Below, one piece after another: positions 1 through 6,534 of a stretch of DNA of 14,182 nt. The translations under genes were made by a program, and so were the position numbers. The DNA comes from CAMLIZ01 sp040758375. GTDB lineage: Bacteria > Pseudomonadota > Gammaproteobacteria > Burkholderiales > Burkholderiaceae_C. Location: the NCBI GenBank assembly GCA_040758375.1, contig JBFLWE010000112.1, positions 1-14,182 on the forward strand, read 5' to 3'. Numbering within the stretch: the first letter of the stretch is position 1; every line of letters starts with the position of its first letter. The notes under the pieces are model-generated. The model was not told the DNA's origin. It worked only from the letters and a program-made list of their open reading frames with translations, and did no database searches.

Positions 1-64
1 AGGGAACGAAGCTGCGAGGTGAAGCCGCGATCACGGCTTCCAGCTCCTGTTTGGAGAGTTTCAT
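1..64 (-). CDS. 5' end of an unidentified gene, cut by the window edge
   Basis: On the minus strand an ATG at 64-62 is preceded seven bases upstream by a good Shine-Dalgarno sequence (AGGAG at 76-72). It opens a frame reading MKLSKQELEAVIAASPRSFV and then one more Pro before the left edge. The frame is open to the edge, but only 21 codons are visible, so the product cannot be named. It lies 71 bp downstream of the 223-aa gene on the same strand and is probably its operon partner. The support is the ribosome binding site and the natural-looking charged/helical N terminus. A chance open frame cannot be excluded over so short a stretch. Confidence 0.5.
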   Translation of the reverse strand, partial: MKLSKQELEAVIAASPRSFVP

Positions 65-135
65 CGGGGGGCTCCTGAATGAGGACGGGCGCAACATCGG
101 CCCGTGGATTCAGGTTCCCATGAGGGAGGGCGCCA

Positions 136-807
136 TCAAGTGCGGGGCGGCTGCATGGGCGGTAGACACGCTTGGTGCGCTTGCTGGATCGGGCCGATGC
201 GTCCAGCCAGCGCCGGGTCCTGCAGCGCCACCACCAACAGGTTGGCCGTCATCAAGGCCATGCCGTTGGCGTTCTGCAGCACACCGACGAGTTGCTGGGG
301 CGTGCAGCCGGCCAGGCTCTGCACCACGGGCCGGATGCCGCCATGCACGTACGAGTTCATCGGCTGCCATGTCGCCGCCTTGAAGGCGCCGAGCGTCTGC
401 GCGAGGAACGGCGGCGCGGTCTTCGCCAGCGTCTGCAACATCGCGTCGACATTCGGCCCCAGCACGGGCTCGGCGAGTTGGCCGGGGGCCATCGGCGCGG
501 CGAAGCGTTCCAGCCACTCGTCGCTGGCGCCGTGATGGAACCAGATCGCCCGCACCGTCGCCTCGAAGTGCAGGCGCACCAGGGCCAGGGCCGCGGTGTG
601 CATGCCGGCGCGAATCAGCAGGCGCTGCGCCACCCAGAACTCCAGCGCGACGTCGCACAACGCAAGGGTCAGCAGCACTCGCCGCGACGGCGGGCGGCGC
701 GGATGCGCCAGCAGCGGGGCCAGGTCACCCTCGAAGCGCTCGGACTGCTCGAGCAGGTCCGCCAAGATTTCGTCAGCGTCGGCGGGTGTTGGCTGGTCCT
801 GGGGCAT
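136..807 (-). CDS. DUF6988-like hypothetical protein
   Basis: This gene encodes a 223-aa, mostly helical soluble protein of unknown function, with no signal peptide or clear membrane segment. From memory the pattern fits the DUF6988 group: a Leu/Ala-rich helix (residues about 42-68), then a region ending in FEATVRAIWF (81-90), a SDEWLERF segment (95-102), and a conserved Trp followed by MNSYVHGG (W147, 150-157). The His in the NSYVHGG stretch recalls motifs in helical domains of the HEPN/AbiV type, but no catalytic motif is evident and I do not assign an activity. The start at 807 is chosen because an in-frame TGA lies two codons upstream. The nearest Shine-Dalgarno-like bases (GAGG) sit too close to the ATG to be a strong site. 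It is divergent from the helicase/methyltransferase gene and co-directional with the partial gene at 1-64. Proteins of this group often sit in accessory regions; a role here is not inferable. Confidence 0.75.
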   Translation of the reverse strand: MPQDQPTPADADEILADLLEQSERFEGDLAPLLAHPRRPPSRRVLLTLALCDVALEFWVAQRLLIRAGMHTAALALVRLHFEATVRAIWFHHGASDEWLERFAAPMAPGQLAEPVLGPNVDAMLQTLAKTAPPFLAQTLGAFKAATWQPMNSYVHGGIRPVVQSLAGCTPQQLVGVLQNANGMALMTANLLVVALQDPALAGRIGPIQQAHQACLPPMQPPRT

Positions 808-1127
808 GCCTCATTGTCGGGCGCGAGCCGCCACCGCGCGGCCCCTGCCAAATCGGGCCTTGGCGGTGGCAACCGGTCGAGACGCGATCGGACCCGCACG
901 CCTTCGCGCACAGTGCCAGGGCTACCCGCAGGCGTCAGCCTGCCCAGCCCCGACTTGCGTCGGCGCCGCGGTCGATACCCGCCTTGCACGCCCCTTCGTG
1001 CTCCGCCAGGAGCCCGACGCCCGCGGCACACCGACACCGCATCTGACTGATTGATCGCCGCCTCGCGCGGCACGAGAGCCACCCACCCATGCGCCCGCGC
1101 ATCCGGTGGGCCATCCATCCACCCTGA

Positions 1128-1145
1128 CGGGGAGCCATCTCCCCG
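1128..1145 (+). promoter_or_regulatory. 5' leader hairpin 1 upstream of the helicase/methyltransferase gene
   Basis: CGGGGAG (1128-1134), loop CCAT, CTCCCCG (1139-1145) forms a perfect 7-bp GC-rich stem. Its right arm could instead pair with GGGG at 1148-1151, so alternative folds are possible. There is no T-run, so it is not a standard terminator. It lies 13 bp before the hairpin that masks the ribosome binding site, which suggests a structured 5' leader. The function is inferred. Confidence 0.4.
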
Positions 1146-1158
1146 CCGGGGCAGGTGC

Positions 1159-1180
1159 GTCTCCGTCGCCCCACGGAGAC
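1159..1180 (+). promoter_or_regulatory. Hairpin sequestering the Shine-Dalgarno of the helicase/methyltransferase gene
   Basis: GTCTCCGT (1159-1166), loop CGCCCC, ACGGAGAC (1173-1180) forms a perfect 8-bp stem. The GGAG at 1175-1178, six bases before the ATG at 1185, is entirely within the 3' arm. In mRNA the ribosome binding site would be double-stranded unless the hairpin is opened. This geometry is typical of translational repression in cis or of a binding site for a regulator; which one applies cannot be told from sequence. Confidence 0.55.
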
Positions 1181-1184
1181 CCCC

Positions 1185-4100
1185 ATGACTCGCATCCCCG
1201 AGCCCTGCTCCTGGCTGCCCGGCTTCGAGCCGGAGCCCGCCGCGGCCTTCGCGCCGCCCATGCCTCCCGTTCCTCCCGATCCGCCGCTCGACGACGAGCC
1301 GGGTGAAGAGGAACACGAGCCTCGCCCACCACAACCCTCGTGGCGGCCGAGCGAGCCGCCGACGCCCAGCGCCGCGCAGCACCCCTGGCCCCAACTGCCC
1401 GCCGGTGGACTCGACATTCCGCGCGGCGCCGTCGCCAAGTTCGAGGCCAACCTGGCCGCGATCCAGACCCTGCGAGCGCTCGAAGTGTCGGGCGGCGAGC
1501 CCGACGATGCCCAGCGCGGCATGCTGCTGCGCTACACCGGCTGGGGTGGCCTGCCTGCGAGCTTCAACCTCGAGGCGCCGGAACCGGCCTGGGCACGTCG
1601 CGCCGCGCAACTGCGCGACGCGCTCGACACCGATGACCACGGCTCTGCGCTGGCGTCGGTCAACAACAGCCACTACACCCCGGTCGCAGTGATTGCGGCG
1701 ATGTGGCAGGCGGTTCGAGGCTTTGGGTTCACTGGAGGCCGCGTGCTCGAACCGAGTGCCGGCATCGGCCACTTCCTCGGCGCGATGCCGGCGGCGCTGG
1801 CCGAGCAATGCACGGTCACGGCCATCGAGATCGACCGGCTTTCGGGCCGGATGCTGCGGGCGCTCTACGGCGCAAGCGGCGTGGACGTGCGCATCGCCGC
1901 GTTCGAGAAGACGCCGCTGGCCGACGCCTGGTACGACCTGGCGATCGGCAATGTGCCCTTCGGCGCCTACAAGGTGGCCGATTCGAGCAACCGGCCGTAC
2001 GGCCGCTTCAGCATCCACAACTACTTCCTCGGTCGCGCGCTCGATCTGCTGCGGCCCGGCGGGCTGGCCTGTTTCATCACCAGCAGCCACACGATGGACA
2101 GCTGGGAGGACACCGTGCGGCGCTACCTCGCGTCGCAGGCGGTGCTGCTGGGCGCGATCCGCCTGCCGCGCGGCGCCTTCGCCGAGATTGCGTCGACCGA
2201 CGTGCAGGCCGACATCCTGTTCCTGCGCAAGCGGGTGCCGGGCGAGGCCGACGAGCAGCCCTGGCTGGGCCTGAGCGTGGTGCCCGAGTCGCTGCGCGAT
2301 CCACGCTGCGGCGAACGCTACCTGCAGGTCAACCAGTGGTATGCCGCGCAGCCCCAGTTCTGCATCGGCCGCATCCGCCAGGAAGGCAACGGCCACGAGC
2401 CGGTGCCGACCGCGGTGTGCGAAGGCGACCTGGCCGCGGAGTTGCCGCGGCGAGTCGATCTGCTGCCGCGCGGCGTTTACAGCGCCGCCGCGCCAGACGC
2501 AATGCCGGCCGAGCGCCGCGTATCAGCCGCGGCCGGCGGAGCAAGGCCCGGGAGCCATCACCTCCACCACGGCCGCGTGCATCGTGTGGAAGACGGCGAG
2601 TTGGTGGACATCCACGAGCGCCTGAACGCCACGCAGCGCGCCCGCATCGCGGGCCTGTGTTCGATCCGCGACCATGCGCGAGTCCTGCTTGATCTGCAAC
2701 TCGCGGACGCCGACGACAGCCGGCAGCGCCACGAGCGCGCCATGCTGAACGGCAGCTACGACCGCTACGTCGCGCGCTTCGGGTGTCTGTCGAACCGGGC
2801 CAACGCGCTCGCGTTCCGGCGCGACCCCGACTACCCGCTGCTGTTGTCGCTCGAGCACTACGACGAGGAGACCGAGACCGCTGTCAAGGCCGCGCTCTTC
2901 AGCCGGAGGACGCTGGCGCGGATCGTCGAGCCAGAAACCGCGGCCGAGCCCGAGGAAGCGCTCGCCGCCTCAGTGCAATGGCGCGGCCGGGTCGATCCGG
3001 ACTGGATGGGCCAGTTGCTGTCGGCGCCGCCGCAAGCGGTGCTGGAGGCGCTGGCCGAACGCGGACTGGTGTTCCTGGACCCCGCGGACGGGCAATGGAA
3101 GACCGCCGACGACTACCTGTCCGGCGAGGTCAAGGCCAAGCTGCGGCAGGCACTGGCGGCGGGACCGGACGGCGCACGCAACGTGGCCGCGCTGGAGCGG
3201 GTGCAGCCCGAGGACTTGCCGCCGGCATCGATCGAGCCGCGCCTGGGCGCGGTGTGGATTCCCGCCGGCGACGTGGAGGACTTCATCCGGCAGGTGCTGG
3301 AGCAGAAGGACTGCGACGTGGGCTACTCGGCGCAGGCCGGAGCCTGGTCCGTGCGCTACCCCGAGTGGAGTGCGCGCCAGAACGTCAAGGTGACGCAGGA
3401 GTTCGGCACCTCGCGGCTGAACGCGATCGAACTCGTTCAGTGCGCGCTGAACGTGCAGGTGCCGACGGTCCGCGACCCGGACCCGGAGAGCGACCGCATG
3501 ATCGTCAACCCCGACGAGACGCTGGCCGCGCGAGAGAAGCTGGCGCTGATCAAGGAGCGCTTCGCGGCCTGGGCCTTCGACGAAGCCGAGCGCCGCGAGC
3601 GGCTGTGCCGGACCTACAACGACCTGTTCAACGCCACCCGGCCACGACAGTTCGACGGCTCGCACCTGAAGCTGCCCGGGTTCTCGCGCTGCTACGCGCT
3701 GCACCCGCACCAGCGGGACGCCGTGTGGCGCGTCGTGCAGTCCGGCAACACCGGGCTGTTCCACGTCGTCGGCGCCGGCAAGACCGCAGTCTGCGCGATC
3801 GCCGGCATGGAGCTGCGGCGCCTCGGCTTCGCGGCCAAGCCCTGCCATGTGGTGCCGAACCACATGCTGGCGCAGTACACGGCCGAGTTCGTCCGGCTGT
3901 ACCCGAATGCCGCCGTGCTGATGGCGGGCAAGGAAGACCTGGAGGGCGACCGCCGGCGCGAGCTGGTGTCGCGCATCGCCACGGGCGACTGGGACGCGGT
4001 GGTCATCACGCACTCGAGCTTCGAGCGCATCCGGATGTCGCCGGCTTTCACACAAACCTTCATCAAGGAACTCATCATGGAAATCGAAATGGCAGTGCGC

Positions 4101-6152
4101 GCCGAGCGGCGTAACGACCGGGGCAACCGGATCGTCAAGCAGCTCGAAGCGATGAAGAAGAACTGGACCGTGCGGCTGGAGAAGCTGCTGGCTGACGCGA
4201 AGAAGGACGACCTGCTGAGCTGGGAACAGCTCGGCATCGACGCGCTCTTCGTCGACGAGGCCCACCTGTTCAAGAACCTATACCGGTTCACTAAGATGAC
4301 GCGCGTCGCCGGCCTGCCGCTGGCGAACTCGGAGCGGGCCTTCGACCTGTTCCTGAAGACGCGCTACACGATGCGCCTGCACGGCGGCGCGCAGCGCGGG
4401 GTGGTGTTCGCCACCGCCACGCCAGTGGCCAACACGATGGCCGAGGTGCACACGATGATGCGCTACCTGCAGCCCAGAAGGCTGGAGGCACTCGGGCTGC
4501 AGCAGTTCGACGCCTGGGCGGCCACCTTCGGCGAGAGCGTCACGGCGCTCGAGATCGCGCCCGACGGCAGCGGGTACCGCATGAACACGCGCTTCGCGCG
4601 TTTCATCAACGTGCCCGAGCTGATGGCGGTGTTCGGCGAAGTGGCCGACATCCGCACCGCAGAGATGCTGAAGCTGCCGGTGCCGGCATTGCGCGGCGGC
4701 AAGCCGCGCATCGTGGCCTGCCCGGCGAGCAGTGCGCTGAAGGCCTACGTGCGCACGCTGGTCGAGCGCGCGGAGGCGATCCGCATGGGCCGCGTCAAGC
4801 CGCAAGACGACAACATGCTCGCGGTGACCACCGACGGCCGCAAGGCCGCGCTGGACTTCCGGCTGGTGGCGCCGAGCGCGCGCTTCGACGCGCAGGGCAA
4901 GGTCGCGGCCTGTGTCCGCGAAGTGCTCGCGGTGCGGCAACGCACCGAGGCCTTTCGCGGCGCGCAACTGGTGTTCTGCGACCTGTCGTCGCCGAAGGAA
5001 GGCAAGGCCTTCAGCGTCTACGATGACCTAAAGCAGCGCCTGGTCGATGCCGGCGTGCCGGCAACGGAGATCGCGTTCGTGCACGACGCCGACACCGATG
5101 CGCAGAAGGCCACGCTGTTCAAGGCCGTGCGTGAAGGCCGGGTGCGGGTGCTGCTCGGATCGACGGCGAAGATGGGCATCGGCACCAACGTGCAGACCCG
5201 GCTGGCGGCGCTGCATCACCTGGACGCGCCGTGGCGACCGTGCGACGTGGAGCAGCGCGAAGGGCGCATCCTGCGCCAGGGCAACGAGTGCGAGGACGTG
5301 GAGATCTTCCGCTACGTCACCGAAGGCAGCTTCGACAGCTACATGTGGCAGGCTCTGGAGACCAAGGCGCGTTTCATCGCCCAGGTGATGAGCGGCGACA
5401 AGGGGTTGCGTTCGATCGAGGACGTGGAACTGGCGGCGCTGTCGTACGCCGAAGTGAAGGCGCTCGCCTCGGGCAACCCGCTCGTGATCGAAAAGGCCGG
5501 CGTGGACGCCGAGGTGGCCAAGCTGTCGACGCTGTTCTCGGTATGGCGCAACCAGCGCTATGCGAACGAGAGCGAGGTGGCGCGGCTGCCGATGCTGATC
5601 GAGTCGCTGGAGCGCAAGCTGGCGCTGCTGGAGCAGGACTGCGAGCGTGCGGAGCCGGCATCCGCGGGAGACATGCGCGTCGAGTTGGCCGGCCAGGTGC
5701 TGGTGGGCGCGGAGGCGGTCGGCGAAGGCCTGCGCCAGTTGGTGCGTGCGGCGAAAGCCGCTCAAGGCAGCGTCGAGCAGCGCGTCGGCCGGTTCGCTGG
5801 TTTCAAGCTCGGACTGCGCGCCAGCCGCGACGACGGCGTTCCCGGCCTGTACCTCGAAGGTCACTGCCGGTACGACGCCGACGTGTACCAGACGGCCCAG
5901 GGGCTGGTGGCGGCGCTGCTCGCAGCGCTGGCGTCGGTACCCAAGGAGCGCGATGCGGCACGCCAGCAGTTGGCGGTGCGCGGCAAGCGCCTGGCCGATC
6001 TGCGCATCGAGCTCGAACGCCCGTTCGAGCACGAGGGCCGCCTGGCGGACCTCCTCGCGCGGCAGCGCCGACTGCAGCGCCAACTCGACCTCGACCAGGA
6101 CTCGGCGGGCGCCAGCCGCATGGATGCCGAGGACACGAAGCTCGCCGCCTGA
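1185..6152 (+). CDS. N6-adenine methyltransferase / SF2 helicase fusion (DarB-like)
   Basis: This is a 1655-aa fusion. The N terminus (1-90) is Pro-rich and probably disordered. A Rossmann methyltransferase domain follows, with the SAM motif VLEPSAGIGHF (187-197) and a catalytic-type motif NVPF (256-259, a variant of NPPY/F). After a long middle region comes a superfamily 2 helicase: Walker A GAGKT (863-867), DEAH (1024-1027), motif III ATATP (1076-1080), and a C-terminal RecA lobe with motif VI QREGRILRQG (1357-1366). A helix-rich, probably coiled-coil tail ends it. Long helicase/methylase fusions of this type occur in phages, plasmids and ICEs; DarB of phage P1, which shields incoming DNA from type I restriction, is the best-known relative. 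An antirestriction or DNA-modifying role during transfer is therefore inferred, not shown. The ATG at 1185 is preferred over an in-frame GTG at 1155 because GGAG lies six bases before it. It is divergent from the DUF6988-like gene and followed by a terminator-like hairpin, so it probably forms a single-gene unit. Confidence 0.88.
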   Translation: MTRIPEPCSWLPGFEPEPAAAFAPPMPPVPPDPPLDDEPGEEEHEPRPPQPSWRPSEPPTPSAAQHPWPQLPAGGLDIPRGAVAKFEANLAAIQTLRALEVSGGEPDDAQRGMLLRYTGWGGLPASFNLEAPEPAWARRAAQLRDALDTDDHGSALASVNNSHYTPVAVIAAMWQAVRGFGFTGGRVLEPSAGIGHFLGAMPAALAEQCTVTAIEIDRLSGRMLRALYGASGVDVRIAAFEKTPLADAWYDLAIGNVPFGAYKVADSSNRPYGRFSIHNYFLGRALDLLRPGGLACFITSSHTMDSWEDTVRRYLASQAVLLGAIRLPRGAFAEIASTDVQADILFLRKRVPGEADEQPWLGLSVVPESLRDPRCGERYLQVNQWYAAQPQFCIGRIRQEGNGHEPVPTAVCEGDLAAELPRRVDLLPRGVYSAAAPDAMPAERRVSAAAGGARPGSHHLHHGRVHRVEDGELVDIHERLNATQRARIAGLCSIRDHARVLLDLQLADADDSRQRHERAMLNGSYDRYVARFGCLSNRANALAFRRDPDYPLLLSLEHYDEETETAVKAALFSRRTLARIVEPETAAEPEEALAASVQWRGRVDPDWMGQLLSAPPQAVLEALAERGLVFLDPADGQWKTADDYLSGEVKAKLRQALAAGPDGARNVAALERVQPEDLPPASIEPRLGAVWIPAGDVEDFIRQVLEQKDCDVGYSAQAGAWSVRYPEWSARQNVKVTQEFGTSRLNAIELVQCALNVQVPTVRDPDPESDRMIVNPDETLAAREKLALIKERFAAWAFDEAERRERLCRTYNDLFNATRPRQFDGSHLKLPGFSRCYALHPHQRDAVWRVVQSGNTGLFHVVGAGKTAVCAIAGMELRRLGFAAKPCHVVPNHMLAQYTAEFVRLYPNAAVLMAGKEDLEGDRRRELVSRIATGDWDAVVITHSSFERIRMSPAFTQTFIKELIMEIEMAVRAERRNDRGNRIVKQLEAMKKNWTVRLEKLLADAKKDDLLSWEQLGIDALFVDEAHLFKNLYRFTKMTRVAGLPLANSERAFDLFLKTRYTMRLHGGAQRGVVFATATPVANTMAEVHTMMRYLQPRRLEALGLQQFDAWAATFGESVTALEIAPDGSGYRMNTRFARFINVPELMAVFGEVADIRTAEMLKLPVPALRGGKPRIVACPASSALKAYVRTLVERAEAIRMGRVKPQDDNMLAVTTDGRKAALDFRLVAPSARFDAQGKVAACVREVLAVRQRTEAFRGAQLVFCDLSSPKEGKAFSVYDDLKQRLVDAGVPATEIAFVHDADTDAQKATLFKAVREGRVRVLLGSTAKMGIGTNVQTRLAALHHLDAPWRPCDVEQREGRILRQGNECEDVEIFRYVTEGSFDSYMWQALETKARFIAQVMSGDKGLRSIEDVELAALSYAEVKALASGNPLVIEKAGVDAEVAKLSTLFSVWRNQRYANESEVARLPMLIESLERKLALLEQDCERAEPASAGDMRVELAGQVLVGAEAVGEGLRQLVRAAKAAQGSVEQRVGRFAGFKLGLRASRDDGVPGLYLEGHCRYDADVYQTAQGLVAALLAALASVPKERDAARQQLAVRGKRLADLRIELERPFEHEGRLADLLARQRRLQRQLDLDQDSAGASRMDAEDTKLAA

Positions 6153-6162
6153 CAGCGGCTTT

Positions 6163-6190
6163 GGCCCCTCCCCTGCCCGGGGGAGGAGCC
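6163..6190 (+). terminator. Terminator-like hairpin after the helicase/methyltransferase gene
   Basis: The stem CCTCCCC (6167-6173) / GGGGAGG (6180-6186) is extended by GGC (6163-6165) / GCC (6188-6190) around one C-A mismatch, about ten pairs in all. It begins 11 bp after the TGA at 6150-6152. No T-run follows (the sequence continues CTCTATATCG), so this is a terminator-like structure and not a canonical intrinsic terminator. Confidence 0.45.
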
Positions 6191-6398
6191 CTCTATATCG
6201 GCTCAGGGGGGACCTTCGTGCACTCCTTCAGCTGCGGCTCGTTGACCGGCTCACAACGACCCGATCCAGCACTTCGGGCGCCAAAGTTGGACGGAAAAGC
6301 AGCCGTTGGGCAATTCAGGCTACTTCGCTTCAAGCTTTCCGTAGCCGTGCGCCTGGACCGCCTTATGGATCACGCCATTGGTCTCCTGCAACCCTCTC

Positions 6399-6478
6399 CG
6401 TGGTCGCACCCGGCCAAATGCTTGCTACCCTAGCGGTACGAACAGGGTCGTGGTCAACACATTGAGACCCGCTACCCT
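6399..6478 (+). repeat. Duplicated CGTGGTC...GCTACCCT element
   Basis: CGTGGTC occurs at 6399-6405 and 6449-6455. Each copy is followed by GCTACCCT (6424-6431 and 6471-6478) after 18 and 15 bases. The copies sit 50-140 bp upstream of the HEPN-helicase start, a position suited to a promoter or paired operator. I cannot tell chance from function with two copies. Confidence 0.35.
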
Positions 6479-6534
6479 TGCCCGCTGCCCCCAGGTTGGA
6501 CCAGTTGGGAACGGGCTTGCGGGCAGGGGGCGGG

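Larger units (their letters stand above)
808..1184. other. Divergent intergenic region
   Basis: This 377-bp region separates the minus-strand DUF6988-like gene from the plus-strand helicase/methyltransferase gene. It should contain both promoters, but I see no convincing -35/-10 pair in either direction; the sequence is too GC-rich for an easy call. It holds a small inverted repeat (GCAGGC-GTCA-GCCTGC, 928-943) and, next to the helicase gene, two tandem hairpins annotated separately. Open frames crossing it are low-complexity Arg/Pro-rich translations and look non-coding. Confidence 0.6.
6153..6534. other. Intergenic spacer upstream of the HEPN-helicase operon
   Basis: This 382-bp spacer contains no credible gene. 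It starts with a terminator-like hairpin and carries a duplicated CGTGGTC...GCTACCCT pair (6399-6478). It ends with a Shine-Dalgarno region (AGGGGG, 6525-6530) before the ATG at 6535. The stretch is visibly less GC-rich than the preceding gene. Because the upstream gene appears to terminate here, the operon promoter should lie in this spacer; I cannot place -35/-10 boxes with confidence. A possible long-range pairing of GCCCCC (6487-6492) with GGGGGC (6526-6531) would cover the ribosome binding site. Confidence 0.55.

Noticed and set aside
172..1050. Plus-strand open frame opposite the DUF6988-like gene
   Set aside because: The translation is His/Arg/Gln-rich low complexity, whereas the minus-strand frame has a coherent protein pattern.
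669..2396. Long minus-strand open frame (575 codons) opposite the helicase/methyltransferase start
   Set aside because: It overlaps both the DUF6988-like gene and the methyltransferase on the other strand, and its translation is Arg/Gly/His-rich without motifs. It is an expected by-product of high GC.
2970..4265. Minus-strand open frame of 431 codons inside the helicase/methyltransferase gene
   Set aside because: It is an antisense shadow of the helicase region with no recognisable domain or ribosome binding site.
5028..6083. Minus-strand open frame of 351 codons
   Set aside because: It is antisense to the conserved helicase C-terminal motifs, which are clearly coded on the plus strand.
6455..6478. 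Sigma-70 promoter with -10 TACCCT upstream of the HEPN-helicase gene
   Set aside because: The bases at the right distance (GTGGTC) match TTGACA poorly, so no -35/-10 pair can be defended.
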